Source: Actinomycetes bacterium
GTDB taxonomy: Bacteria > Actinomycetota > Actinomycetes > Mycobacteriales > Mycobacteriaceae
Assembly: GCA_023460175.1 (NCBI GenBank)
Contig: JAEWRC010000119.1
Span: forward strand, 1-14,334
Direction: 5' to 3'
Length of the DNA stretch: 14,334 bases
Part shown: piece by piece, positions 1 through 6,586 of the stretch
Position numbering within the stretch: position 1 is the stretch's first letter
How the letters are laid out: each line of letters opens with the position of its first letter
Translations under genes and position numbers: made by a program
Notes under the pieces: model-generated
Database searches by the model: none
Told to the model about the DNA's origin: nothing
What the model saw: only the letters and a program-made list of their open reading frames with translations

Positions 1-35
1 GCCACAACGCGCCAGCTTCGGGCCTTGGAGAACAT
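1..35 (-). CDS. Mtc28/LpqN-type exported protein, N-terminal fragment
   Basis: Only the first 11 codons lie in the window; the gene runs off the left edge. Reading leftward from the ATG at 35-33 gives MFSKARSWRVV. From memory, Rv0040c (mtc28), which lies divergent from leuS in M. tuberculosis, begins MIQIARTWRVFAGG, so the shared AR-[ST]-WRV pattern and the position both fit. Proteins of that family are exported, proline-rich and have an LpqN-like domain, but none of that can be checked here. A GGAAGGA stretch about 11 nt upstream could be the ribosome binding site. The identification rests on 11 residues plus gene order, so it is moderate at best. Confidence 0.55.
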   Translation of the reverse strand, partial: MFSKARSWRVV

Positions 36-282
36 AGTCTTCGCGTCCTTCCAGGTGGGCGGAAACCAACTTCCGCGATCCGATTTCGGGGCGTGCGCCA
101 CCCCTTCCGTAGGCGCCGACTGTAGCCCCGGCCCGAGCCCCCAACCAGGGGTCGAGGGCACCTGGAACACAGCTGGAATCAACCCCTGACAACCCCGCAA
201 CTCAACTGAGACCAAGCTGTTGCCCAGGTCACTGCGGTTCCGCGCTTTTTGGCCCGCGGCGCAGCCCTTATACCCTGTCTGG
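36..282. other. Divergent intergenic region between the mtc28-like gene and leuS
   Basis: This 247-bp stretch holds no convincing gene. It carries the leuS promoter at its right end. A TACAGT hexamer at 119-124 (minus strand) could be the -10 box of the leftward gene, giving a leader of roughly 75 nt, but no -35 was recognised. A 7-bp inverted repeat (CAGGGGT at 146-152, ACCCCTG at 182-188) has a 29-nt loop and is probably not significant. Two CTGGAA copies lie 11 bp apart at 162-178. I see no T-box or other leader element for leuS. Confidence 0.5.
271..276 (+). promoter_or_regulatory. -10 box of leuS (TACCCT), leaderless arrangement
   Basis: TACCCT fits the mycobacterial SigA -10 pattern TANNNT. 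Six bases separate it from the GTG start at 283, which puts the expected transcription start on the G of that start codon. No Shine-Dalgarno sequence precedes the GTG, as expected for a leaderless mRNA. A weak TTGGCC at 249-254 could serve as the -35. Confidence 0.6.
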
Positions 283-3135
283 GTGACCGAACCCCAAAGC
301 TCCGGAGCCGAATCCGACGCACCGCAGTTCCGCTACACCGCGGAGCTCGCGGGCCGGATCGAGCAGGACTGGCAGGAGACGTGGCACCTACTCGGTACAT
401 TCAATGTCCCCAACCCGGTCGGGTCGCTGGCGCCGCCGCCGGGCACCCCGGTGCCCGGCGACAAGATGTTCGTCCAGGACATGTTCCCGTACCCGTCGGG
501 CGACGGCCTGCACGTCGGGCACCCGCTGGGCTACATCGCCACCGACGTCTACGCGCGCTACTTCCGCATGACCGGCCGCAACGTGCTGCACGCCCTGGGG
601 TTCGACGCGTTCGGGCTGCCCGCCGAGCAGTACGCCATCCAGACCGGCACCCACCCGCGGACCCGGACCGAGGCCAACATCGTCAACTTCCGCCGGCAGC
701 TGGGCCGGCTGGGGCTGGCCCACGATGCGCGGCGCAGCTTCTCCACCACCGATGTCGACTATTACAAGTGGACGCAGTGGATCTTCCTGCAGATCTACAA
801 CGCCTGGTTCGACACCGACGCCCAGAAGGCGCGGCCCATCTCCGAGCTGGTCGCCGAGTTCGACGCCGGGACAAGGACTCTCGACGACGGTAGAAGTTGG
901 GCGGAGCTGGACGCGGGGGCGCGCGCCGATGTGATCGACGGTCACCGGTTGGTGTACCGCTCGGACTCGATGGTCAACTGGTGCCCCGGTCTGGGCACGG
1001 TGCTGGCCAACGAGGAGGTCACCGCCGACGGCCGCAGCGAGCGCGGCAACTTCCCGGTGTTCCGTAAGCGGCTGCGGCAGTGGATGATGCGGATCACCGC
1101 CTACTCCGACCGGCTGCTCGACGACCTGGACGTGCTGGACTGGCCGGACAAGGTCAAGGCCATGCAGCGCAACTGGATCGGGCGCTCCACCGGTGCCAGC
1201 GCCCTGTTCGACTCGCCGGCCGGCGACATCGAGGTGTTCACCACCCGCCCGGACACCCTGTTCGGCGCGACGTATCTGGTGCTGGCCCCCGAGCACGAAC
1301 TGGTGGATCAGCTGGTGGCCGACGCCTGGCCCGACGGCGTCGACGAGCGCTGGACCTACGGGGCGGCCACCCCGGGCGCGGCGGTCGCCGCCTACCGCAC
1401 GGCGATCGCCGCCAAGTCGGATCTGGAACGCCAGGAGAACAAGACCAAGACCGGTGTGTTCCTGGGTGCCTACGCCGTCAACCCCGCCAACGACGCTCCG
1501 GTGCCGATCTTCATCGCCGACTACGTGCTGGCCGGCTACGGCACCGGCGCCATCATGGCGGTGCCCAGCGGCGATCAGCGGGACTGGGATTTCGCCACCG
1601 AGTTCGGCCTGCCGATCGTGGAAGTCGTTGCCGGCGGCGATATCTCGCAGGGCGCCCACACCGGTGACGGCACGCTGGTGAACTCGGGCTTCCTCGACGG
1701 CATGGACGTCGCCACCGCCAAGGCGGCCATGGCTGAGAAGCTGACGGCCGACGGGCGCGGTCAGCAGCGCGTCGAGTACAAGCTGCGGGACTGGCTGTTC
1801 GCCCGGCAACGCTACTGGGGTGAGCCGTTTCCCATCGTCTACGACGCCGACGGCCGCGCCCACCCGCTGCCGGAGTCCGCGCTGCCGGTGGAACTGCCCG
1901 ACGTCGAGGACTACTCGCCGGTGCTGTTCGACCCGGACGACGCCGCCACCGAACCGTCGCCGCCGCTGAACAAGGCGGCCGAGTGGGTGCACGTGGAGCT
2001 GGATCTCGGCGACGGTCTCAAGCCCTACAGCCGCGACACCAACGTCATGCCGCAGTGGGCCGGCAGCTCCTGGTACGAGCTGCGCTACTGCGACCCGCAC
2101 AACCCGGATACGTTCTGCGACAAGGAGAACGAGCGGTACTGGATGGGCCCGCGGCCCGCCGAGCACGGCCCGGACGATCCGGGCGGCGTCGACCTGTACG
2201 TCGGCGGCGTCGAGCACGCCGTGCTGCACCTGTTGTACTCCCGGTTCTGGCACAAGGTGCTCTTCGACCTCGGGCACGTCAGCTCGAAGGAGCCCTACCG
2301 ACGGCTGGTGAACCAGGGCTACATCCAGGCGTTCGCCTACACCGATTCCCGCGGCGCCTACGTGCCGGCCGCCGACGTCGTCGAGCGGGACGGAAAGTTC
2401 TTCCTGCCCACCGACTCCGGCGAGGCCGAGGTGTTCCAGGAGTTCGGCAAGATCGGCAAGAGCCTGAAGAACTCGATCTCACCGGACGAGATCTGCGACG
2501 GCTACGGCGCCGACACGCTGCGCGTCTACGAGATGTCGATGGGTCCGCTGGAGGCGTCGCGGCCGTGGGCCACCAAGGATGTCGTGGGCGCCTACCGGTT
2601 CCTGCAGCGGGTGTGGCGGCTGGTGGTCGACGAGAGCACCGGCGCCGACCGCGTCACCGACGGCGAGCTGGACGACGCGACGCTGCGCGCGCTGCACCGG
2701 GCGATCGCCGGGGTGTCCGAGGATTACGCGAACCTGCGCAACAACACCGCCGCGGCCAAGCTGATCGAGTACACCAACCACCTGACCAAGGCGGGCGTCA
2801 CCGCGCGAGACGCGATCGCGCCGCTGGTGTTGATGATCGCGCCGCTGGCCCCGCACCTGGCCGAGGAGCTGTGGCGGCGCCTGGGTAACGCGGAGTCGTT
2901 GGCGCACGGGCCTTTCCCGGTCGCCGACGAGGCCTATCTGGTGGAGGACACCGTCGAGTACCCGGTCCAGGTCAACGGCAAGGTCCGCGGCCACATCACC
3001 GTGCCCGCCGACGCCGATGCCAAGGCCCTGGAGGCCGCTGCGGTCGCCGACGAGAAGGTGCAGGCGTTCCTGGCGGGGGCCACCCCGAAGAAGGTCATCG
3101 TGGTGCCCGGCAAGCTGGTCAACATCGTCGCCTGA
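283..3135 (+). CDS. leuS: Leucyl-tRNA synthetase
   Basis: Class Ia aminoacyl-tRNA synthetase that charges tRNA-Leu with leucine in the cytoplasm and edits mischarged products. From the GTG at 283 it has 950 residues, close to the 969 I recall for M. tuberculosis LeuS. The HIGH signature is HVGH (77-80) and the KMSKS signature is KIGKS (723-727). The CP1 editing domain shows the threonine-rich TTRPDT (320-325) and DQRD (431-434), whose last Asp is the conserved residue holding the substrate amino group. The residue before DQRD is Gly, where E. coli has His. The anticodon-binding and C-terminal domains follow, ending near KVRG and VVPGKLVNIVA. An in-frame start at 220 exists, but the GTG is preferred because family homology begins there and the -10 box lies between the two. 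Transcribed alone; the next gene is convergent. Confidence 0.97.
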   Translation: MTEPQSSGAESDAPQFRYTAELAGRIEQDWQETWHLLGTFNVPNPVGSLAPPPGTPVPGDKMFVQDMFPYPSGDGLHVGHPLGYIATDVYARYFRMTGRNVLHALGFDAFGLPAEQYAIQTGTHPRTRTEANIVNFRRQLGRLGLAHDARRSFSTTDVDYYKWTQWIFLQIYNAWFDTDAQKARPISELVAEFDAGTRTLDDGRSWAELDAGARADVIDGHRLVYRSDSMVNWCPGLGTVLANEEVTADGRSERGNFPVFRKRLRQWMMRITAYSDRLLDDLDVLDWPDKVKAMQRNWIGRSTGASALFDSPAGDIEVFTTRPDTLFGATYLVLAPEHELVDQLVADAWPDGVDERWTYGAATPGAAVAAYRTAIAAKSDLERQENKTKTGVFLGAYAVNPANDAPVPIFIADYVLAGYGTGAIMAVPSGDQRDWDFATEFGLPIVEVVAGGDISQGAHTGDGTLVNSGFLDGMDVATAKAAMAEKLTADGRGQQRVEYKLRDWLFARQRYWGEPFPIVYDADGRAHPLPESALPVELPDVEDYSPVLFDPDDAATEPSPPLNKAAEWVHVELDLGDGLKPYSRDTNVMPQWAGSSWYELRYCDPHNPDTFCDKENERYWMGPRPAEHGPDDPGGVDLYVGGVEHAVLHLLYSRFWHKVLFDLGHVSSKEPYRRLVNQGYIQAFAYTDSRGAYVPAADVVERDGKFFLPTDSGEAEVFQEFGKIGKSLKNSISPDEICDGYGADTLRVYEMSMGPLEASRPWATKDVVGAYRFLQRVWRLVVDESTGADRVTDGELDDATLRALHRAIAGVSEDYANLRNNTAAAKLIEYTNHLTKAGVTARDAIAPLVLMIAPLAPHLAEELWRRLGNAESLAHGPFPVADEAYLVEDTVEYPVQVNGKVRGHITVPADADAKALEAAAVADEKVQAFLAGATPKKVIVVPGKLVNIVA

Positions 3136-3151
3136 CGCCCACAGCTCTTCC

Positions 3152-3200
3152 CGCGAGCCCCCTCCTTCGCACCGCGAGCCCCTCCCTTTTCAGCGCGAGC
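3152..3200. repeat. Three CGCGAGC units at exact 21-nt spacing
   Basis: CGCGAGC begins at 3152, 3173 and 3194. The first two 21-nt units are alike (CGCGAGCCCC followed by a CT-rich stretch). The third copy is the left end of the 64-bp repeat at 3193-3256, so the tandem looks like partial duplications of that end. It lies downstream of leuS and is noncoding. Confidence 0.55.
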
Positions 3201-3256
3201 GTGCGCGCCCCCGGCCGACACGCCGACAGAATCACGTAGTTTGGGCACCCTCGCGC
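3193..3256. repeat. 64-bp palindrome-ended dispersed repeat, copy A
   Basis: The left end GCGCGAGCGTGC (3193-3204) and the right end GCACCCTCGCGC (3245-3256) are inverted copies matching at 11 of 12 positions. A second element of exactly the same length and orientation lies at 14171-14234. By hand alignment the two agree at about 53 of 65 columns, including the core GACACGCCG and both ends. The element fills most of the gap between the convergent leuS and dehydrogenase stops and could fold as a terminator for either. No coding capacity is seen. Confidence 0.7.
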
Positions 3257-3266
3257 AGGCCCAGAC

Positions 3267-3938
3267 CTACCGGGGCCGGGGGCGGACGACCACCTCGTGC
3301 ACATCGCCATCCGGCGGCGTCGTCACCACATCGGCAACGATCTGCGCGACCGTCTCGGGCTTCAGGAACCGCGCCGGGTCGTAGTCGCGGCCCTCGTAGG
3401 CGGTCAGGTCGCGCTGCATGTCGGTGTCGATCCGGCCGGGGTACACGGTGCTCACCCGCAACGTCGGCTCGTCGGCCCGCAGCGACTCGGCGAACGCCCG
3501 CAACGCGAACTTGCTCGCCGAGTACGACGCCAGCCCGGGGGAGGGGTTGCGGCCAGAACCGGAGTTGATGAACACCACCTGACCGCGGGCCGCCCGCAGC
3601 GCGGGCAGCAGCGCCAACGTCAGCGCGACGGCCCCGACGACGTTCACCTCAAGGGTGGCGCGCCACTCTTCCGGCGTCGACTCGGCGACCCGCCCCGGGT
3701 AGGCCACCCCGGCGCAGTGCACCAACACGTCGAGTTCCGCGAGCACCTCGGCGCTGGCCTCGATGCTGTCGGCATCGGTGAGCTCCAGCGGCCAGGTGGG
3801 CGCGCCGAATCGCTCGGCGACGGCGTCGAGGTCGGGCGAGGGCCGGCCCGCCAGCAGCAGGGTGTGGGTGGGGGCCAGCGCGGCGGCAATGGCCGCACCC
3901 AGCCCGCGGGAGGCACCGGTGATCAGAGCGGTCGGCAT
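3267..3938 (-). CDS. Short-chain dehydrogenase/reductase (SDR), classical type
   Basis: Predicted cytoplasmic NAD(P)-dependent oxidoreductase of 223 residues, slightly short for a classical SDR (about 250). The Rossmann motif TGASRGLG lies at 7-14. LAGR (29-32) after the second strand places an Arg where NADP-dependent members usually have one. CAG (75-77) and the structural Asn in VNVVG (N99) follow. The catalytic set is S126 (in FINSGSG), Y139 and K143 (YSASK), then a YPG turn at 166-168. The ATG at 3938 is chosen because TGxxxGxG then falls 6 residues in, and a -10 box lies just upstream; an upstream in-frame start would add 26 unlikely residues. The substrate cannot be predicted. It is divergent from ggH with only 55 bp between starts, so shared regulation is possible but unproven. 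Confidence 0.9.
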   Translation of the reverse strand: MPTALITGASRGLGAAIAAALAPTHTLLLAGRPSPDLDAVAERFGAPTWPLELTDADSIEASAEVLAELDVLVHCAGVAYPGRVAESTPEEWRATLEVNVVGAVALTLALLPALRAARGQVVFINSGSGRNPSPGLASYSASKFALRAFAESLRADEPTLRVSTVYPGRIDTDMQRDLTAYEGRDYDPARFLKPETVAQIVADVVTTPPDGDVHEVVVRPRPR

Positions 3939-3945
3939 GTGCGCA

Positions 3946-3951
3946 ACCCTA
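3946..3951 (-). promoter_or_regulatory. -10 box of the SDR gene (TAGGGT)
   Basis: On the minus strand TAGGGT is followed by 7 nt (TGCGCAC) and then the ATG at 3938. This fits TANNNT with a leaderless transcript or one with a 1-nt leader. There is no Shine-Dalgarno sequence and no recognisable -35. Confidence 0.5.
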
Positions 3952-3958
3952 GTTGGCG

Positions 3959-3973
3959 CGCGGACGCTCGCGC
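3959..3973 (-). repeat. Solo end resembling the 64-bp repeat
   Basis: The minus strand reads GCGCGAGCGTCCGCG, matching 14 of 15 positions of the left end of repeat copy A. No matching right end is nearby. It sits in the 55-bp divergent promoter region between the dehydrogenase gene and ggH. In such GC-rich DNA a chance match is possible. Confidence 0.3.
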
Positions 3974-3980
3974 GACGCCG

Positions 3981-3986
3981 CAGAAT
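3981..3986 (+). promoter_or_regulatory. Possible -10 box of ggH (CAGAAT)
   Basis: CAGAAT keeps the A at position 2 and T at position 6 of the TANNNT pattern but has C at position 1. It ends 7 nt before the GTG at 3994, giving a leaderless arrangement. The purine run GGAGGG (3987-3992) is only 1 nt from the GTG, too close to act as a normal ribosome binding site. Confidence 0.35.
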
Positions 3987-3993
3987 GGAGGGC

Positions 3994-5334
3994 GTGGCAC
4001 CGGACCCGAGTTTCACCCCGACCCAGCTCGCCGCCCGCGCGGCCTACCTGCTGCGGGGAAATGACCTGGGCACCATGACCACTGCGGCGCCGCTGCTGTA
4101 CCCGCACATGTGGAGCTGGGACGCCGCGTTCGTGGCGGTCGGGCTGGCCCCGCTGAGCGTCGAACGGGCCGTCGTCGAACTCGACACCCTGCTGTCGGCG
4201 CAGTGGACCAACGGGATGATCCCGCACATCGTGTTCGCCAACGGGGTCGACGGGTACTTCCCCGGGCCGGCGCGGTGGGCCACCGCGACCCTGGCCGCGC
4301 ACGCCCCGCGCCACCGGCACACCTCGGGGATCACCCAGCCGCCGGTGCATGCGATCGCCGTGCAGCGCATCCTCGACCACGCGCGACGGCGGGGCCGGAC
4401 GAGCCGGGCGGTCGCCGATGCGTTCCTGGACCGGCGTTGGGACGCGCTGGTGCGCTGGCACCGCTGGCTCGCCGAGAGCCGCGACCAGAATTCGCGCGGC
4501 CGTATCACGCTCTACCACGGCTGGGAATCCGGGATGGACAACTCGCCGCGGTGGGATGCCGCCTACGCCAACGTGATTCCGGGCGCGGTGCCCGAGTATC
4601 AGCGCGCCGACAACAGCATCATCACCGACGCCACCCAACGGCCCTCCGATGTCGAGTACGACCGGTACCTGTGGCTGCTGGAGGAGATGAAGGCCGCCCG
4701 CTACGACGACGACCTGCTCCCCAAGGTCATGAGCTTCGTCGTCGAGGACGTGTTCGTCTCGGCGATCTTCGCGGTCGCCTGCACGGTGCTCGCCGAGATC
4801 GGGGAGGAGCAGCGGCGCCCGCACAGCGATGTGCGCGAGTTGTACGGCTGGGCCGAGTTGTTCCGCGCCGGCGTCGTCGAGAGCTGCGATGAGAGAACCG
4901 GCGCGGCAAAGGATTACGACGTGCGCGCCGAGCGCTGGGTGGCCACCGAAACGGTCGCCCAGTTCGCCCCGCTGCTGTGCGGCGGCCTGCCGCACGACCG
5001 TGAGCGCGCCCTGCTGAAACTGATGGAGGGCCCGCGCTTTGCCGGTCATCCCGATCTGAAGTACGCGCTGATCCCGTCGACATCCCCGGTGTCGCGGGAC
5101 TTTCGGGCCCGCGAGTACTGGCGCGGGCCGGTGTGGCCGGTGATGACGTGGCTGTTCTCCTGGGCGTTCGGCCGCCGGGGTTGGGTGGAACGCGCGGCGT
5201 CGCTGCGCCGGGAGGGGCTGCGGCAGGCCAGCGACGGCAGCTTCGCCGAATACTACGAGCCGTTCACCGGGGCGCCGCTGGGCAGCATGCAGCAGTCGTG
5301 GACCGCGGCCGCGGTGCTCGACTGGTTGGGCTGA
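3994..5334 (+). CDS. ggH: Glucosylglycerate hydrolase (GH63)
   Basis: Hydrolyses 2-O-alpha-D-glucosyl-D-glycerate to glucose and glycerate. In Mycolicibacterium hassiacum the enzyme serves recovery from nitrogen starvation, when stored glucosylglycerate is consumed. From the GTG at 3994 the protein has 446 residues, the length I recall for the M. hassiacum enzyme. The remembered functional positions all fall in place: Y36, W40, W42, D43, Y88, Q115, the catalytic acid D182 in GWESGMDNSPRW, R216, Y222, Y375, W376, W381, the catalytic base E419 (FAEYYEP) and Q434. No signal peptide is seen, so it is cytoplasmic. An ATG three codons upstream (3985) is possible but gives 449 residues and has no ribosome binding site. 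The stop codon directly abuts that of the convergent marR gene. Mannosylglycerate hydrolase activity is the main alternative; related enzymes can act on both substrates. Confidence 0.93.
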   Translation: MAPDPSFTPTQLAARAAYLLRGNDLGTMTTAAPLLYPHMWSWDAAFVAVGLAPLSVERAVVELDTLLSAQWTNGMIPHIVFANGVDGYFPGPARWATATLAAHAPRHRHTSGITQPPVHAIAVQRILDHARRRGRTSRAVADAFLDRRWDALVRWHRWLAESRDQNSRGRITLYHGWESGMDNSPRWDAAYANVIPGAVPEYQRADNSIITDATQRPSDVEYDRYLWLLEEMKAARYDDDLLPKVMSFVVEDVFVSAIFAVACTVLAEIGEEQRRPHSDVRELYGWAELFRAGVVESCDERTGAAKDYDVRAERWVATETVAQFAPLLCGGLPHDRERALLKLMEGPRFAGHPDLKYALIPSTSPVSRDFRAREYWRGPVWPVMTWLFSWAFGRRGWVERAASLRREGLRQASDGSFAEYYEPFTGAPLGSMQQSWTAAAVLDWLG

Positions 5335-5790
5335 CTACTCGCCGGCCAGCCGTTCCAGGGGGCCCAGCGCGGCCTCGAGCGTCTCGAGATCCTCGGGGCT
5401 GAGCCCGCGCAGCAGCGCCGCCAGCGAAGCGTAGCGGTGGGTGAGGGCCTCCTGATGCTGGGCGTGGCCCTTCGGCGTGATCTCGACGAGCACGGCGCGC
5501 AGATCGGAGGGATCCTTGGTGCGCTTGACCAGACCCAGCTTCTCGAGGCGCCGGATCGCGACGGTGGTGGTCGGGGTCCGGACCCGCTCGTGGGCGGCCA
5601 GCTCGGTCATTCGGATAGGACCCTGGTTGAGGAGCGTGACCAGAATCGACAGCTGCGCCAGCGTCAGCTCACCGGCGGCTTCGGTGTGATTGTCGCTGCG
5701 CCTGAGCAGGGTGAACAGCTTCGCCAGCGTTCGGTGCAGACCCTCGGCAAGGTGGGTCACATCGGGGAGGGTGGCGTCGCCTTCTGGCAT
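5335..5790 (-). CDS. MarR-family transcriptional regulator
   Basis: A 151-residue winged-helix regulator, the usual MarR length, probably orthologous to Rv0042c, which follows leuS in M. tuberculosis. Helices at about 11-35 and 112-150 would form the dimer interface. The DNA-binding part covers about 43-105, with the recognition region TTTVAIRRLEKLGLVKR (74-90) and the wing carrying the family's D93...D96xR98 pattern before VLVEITPKG. The ligand is unknown. Its stop abuts the convergent ggH stop with no gap, so the two transcripts probably overlap at their 3' ends. It lies 61 bp downstream of the transporter ATPase stop but has its own leaderless-type promoter and a possible operator there. 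Control of the neighbouring transporter or of itself is an inference. Confidence 0.93.
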   Translation of the reverse strand: MPEGDATLPDVTHLAEGLHRTLAKLFTLLRRSDNHTEAAGELTLAQLSILVTLLNQGPIRMTELAAHERVRTPTTTVAIRRLEKLGLVKRTKDPSDLRAVLVEITPKGHAQHQEALTHRYASLAALLRGLSPEDLETLEAALGPLERLAGE

Positions 5791-5798
5791 AGTTCGCT

Positions 5799-5804
5799 AG
5801 TCTA
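5799..5804 (-). promoter_or_regulatory. -10 box of marR (TAGACT)
   Basis: On the minus strand TAGACT is followed by 8 nt and then the ATG at 5790, so the transcript would have no leader or one of 1-2 nt. No Shine-Dalgarno sequence is present. Confidence 0.5.
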
Positions 5805-5805
5805 A

Positions 5806-5824
5806 CCTGTCCGAGACTGTCAGG
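5806..5824. promoter_or_regulatory. Possible MarR operator (CCTG-N11-CAGG)
   Basis: A 19-bp imperfect palindrome, CCTGTCCGAGACTGTCAGG, with perfect 4-bp outer arms, lies immediately upstream of the marR -10 box, in its -10/-35 spacer. MarR proteins often repress themselves from such sites. Only the outer arms and a few inner positions are symmetric, so this is tentative. Confidence 0.35.
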
Positions 5825-5851
5825 ACTTCACCTCCGTCAAAATGCGGGGCC

Positions 5852-6586
5852 TCACAGCACCTGGGACAGGAACCGTTGGAGCCGATCGGTCTCGGCGGCC
5901 TCGAAGATCCGCTCCGGCGCGCCGGCCTCCACCACCGTGCCGTGGTCCATGAACACCACCGCGTCGGCGGCCGATCGGGCAAACCCCATCTCGTGGGTCA
6001 CCACCACCATGGTCATCCCGTCGGCGCCGAGTTCGGCGATCAACGCGAGGATGCCCTTGACCAGTTCGGGGTCCAGCGCGGAGGTGGCCTCATCGAAGAA
6101 CATCACCCGCGGCGACATCGCCAGCGCGCGGGCGATCGCCACCCGCTGCTGCTGGCCGCCCGACAGCGTGCCCGGCCGCACATCGGCCTTGTGCCGCAGT
6201 CCCACTCGTTCCAGCTGACCCAGCGCGAGGTCCCTGGCGGCCTCGGCCGACAGGCCCTTGAGCTTGCGGGGGGCCAGGCTGACGTTGTCCAGCACGCTGC
6301 GGTGCGGGAACAGGTTGAACTGCTGGAACACCATGCCGATGCGTTGCCGCAGCCGGTCCGGGTCGTCGTGCAGCACCGAGCGTCCGTCGAGTAGGATGTC
6401 GCCGCTGTCGGGTTCGTAGAGCCGGTTCAACGTGCGCAACAGGGTGGACTTGCCGGAGCCCGACGGCCCGATCACCGCGGCGGTGCTGCCCGCGGGCACG
6501 TCGATGTCGACCCCGCGCAGCACCTTGTTGGGTCCGAACGCCAGGTGAATGTCCTTGCCCGCCAGCGAGACTGCGTCGGTCGCCAT
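5852..6586 (-). CDS. Polar amino-acid ABC transporter, ATP-binding subunit (GlnQ type)
   Basis: A 244-residue ABC ATPase that would drive amino-acid uptake with the permease fusion encoded just upstream. Motifs in order: Walker A GPSGSGKST (40-48), Q-loop Q88-Q89 in MVFQQFNLFPH, signature LSGGQ (141-145), Walker B VMFFDEA (161-167, D165 and E166), D-loop SALD (169-172) and H-loop H198. The length and the QQFNLFPH motif are typical of the glutamine/polar amino-acid family. The ATG at 6586 overlaps the preceding stop as TGATG (1 nt shared), and GGAG lies 8 nt upstream, so translation is probably coupled. A longer open frame reads on upstream, but its first part is only a shadow of the permease gene. 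The exact amino acid is not predictable. Confidence 0.95.
   Translation of the reverse strand: MATDAVSLAGKDIHLAFGPNKVLRGVDIDVPAGSTAAVIGPSGSGKSTLLRTLNRLYEPDSGDILLDGRSVLHDDPDRLRQRIGMVFQQFNLFPHRSVLDNVSLAPRKLKGLSAEAARDLALGQLERVGLRHKADVRPGTLSGGQQQRVAIARALAMSPRVMFFDEATSALDPELVKGILALIAELGADGMTMVVVTHEMGFARSAADAVVFMDHGTVVEAGAPERIFEAAETDRLQRFLSQVL

Noticed and set aside
220..282. Upstream start for leuS adding 21 residues
   Set aside because: The added residues are not like other LeuS N-termini, and the -10 box at 271-276 lies inside the extension.
388..2277. Long open frame on the minus strand opposite leuS
   Set aside because: It is rich in Arg, Val, Gly and His with no recognisable domain, and lies wholly antisense to a clear leuS. 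Long shadow frames are usual in GC-rich coding DNA.
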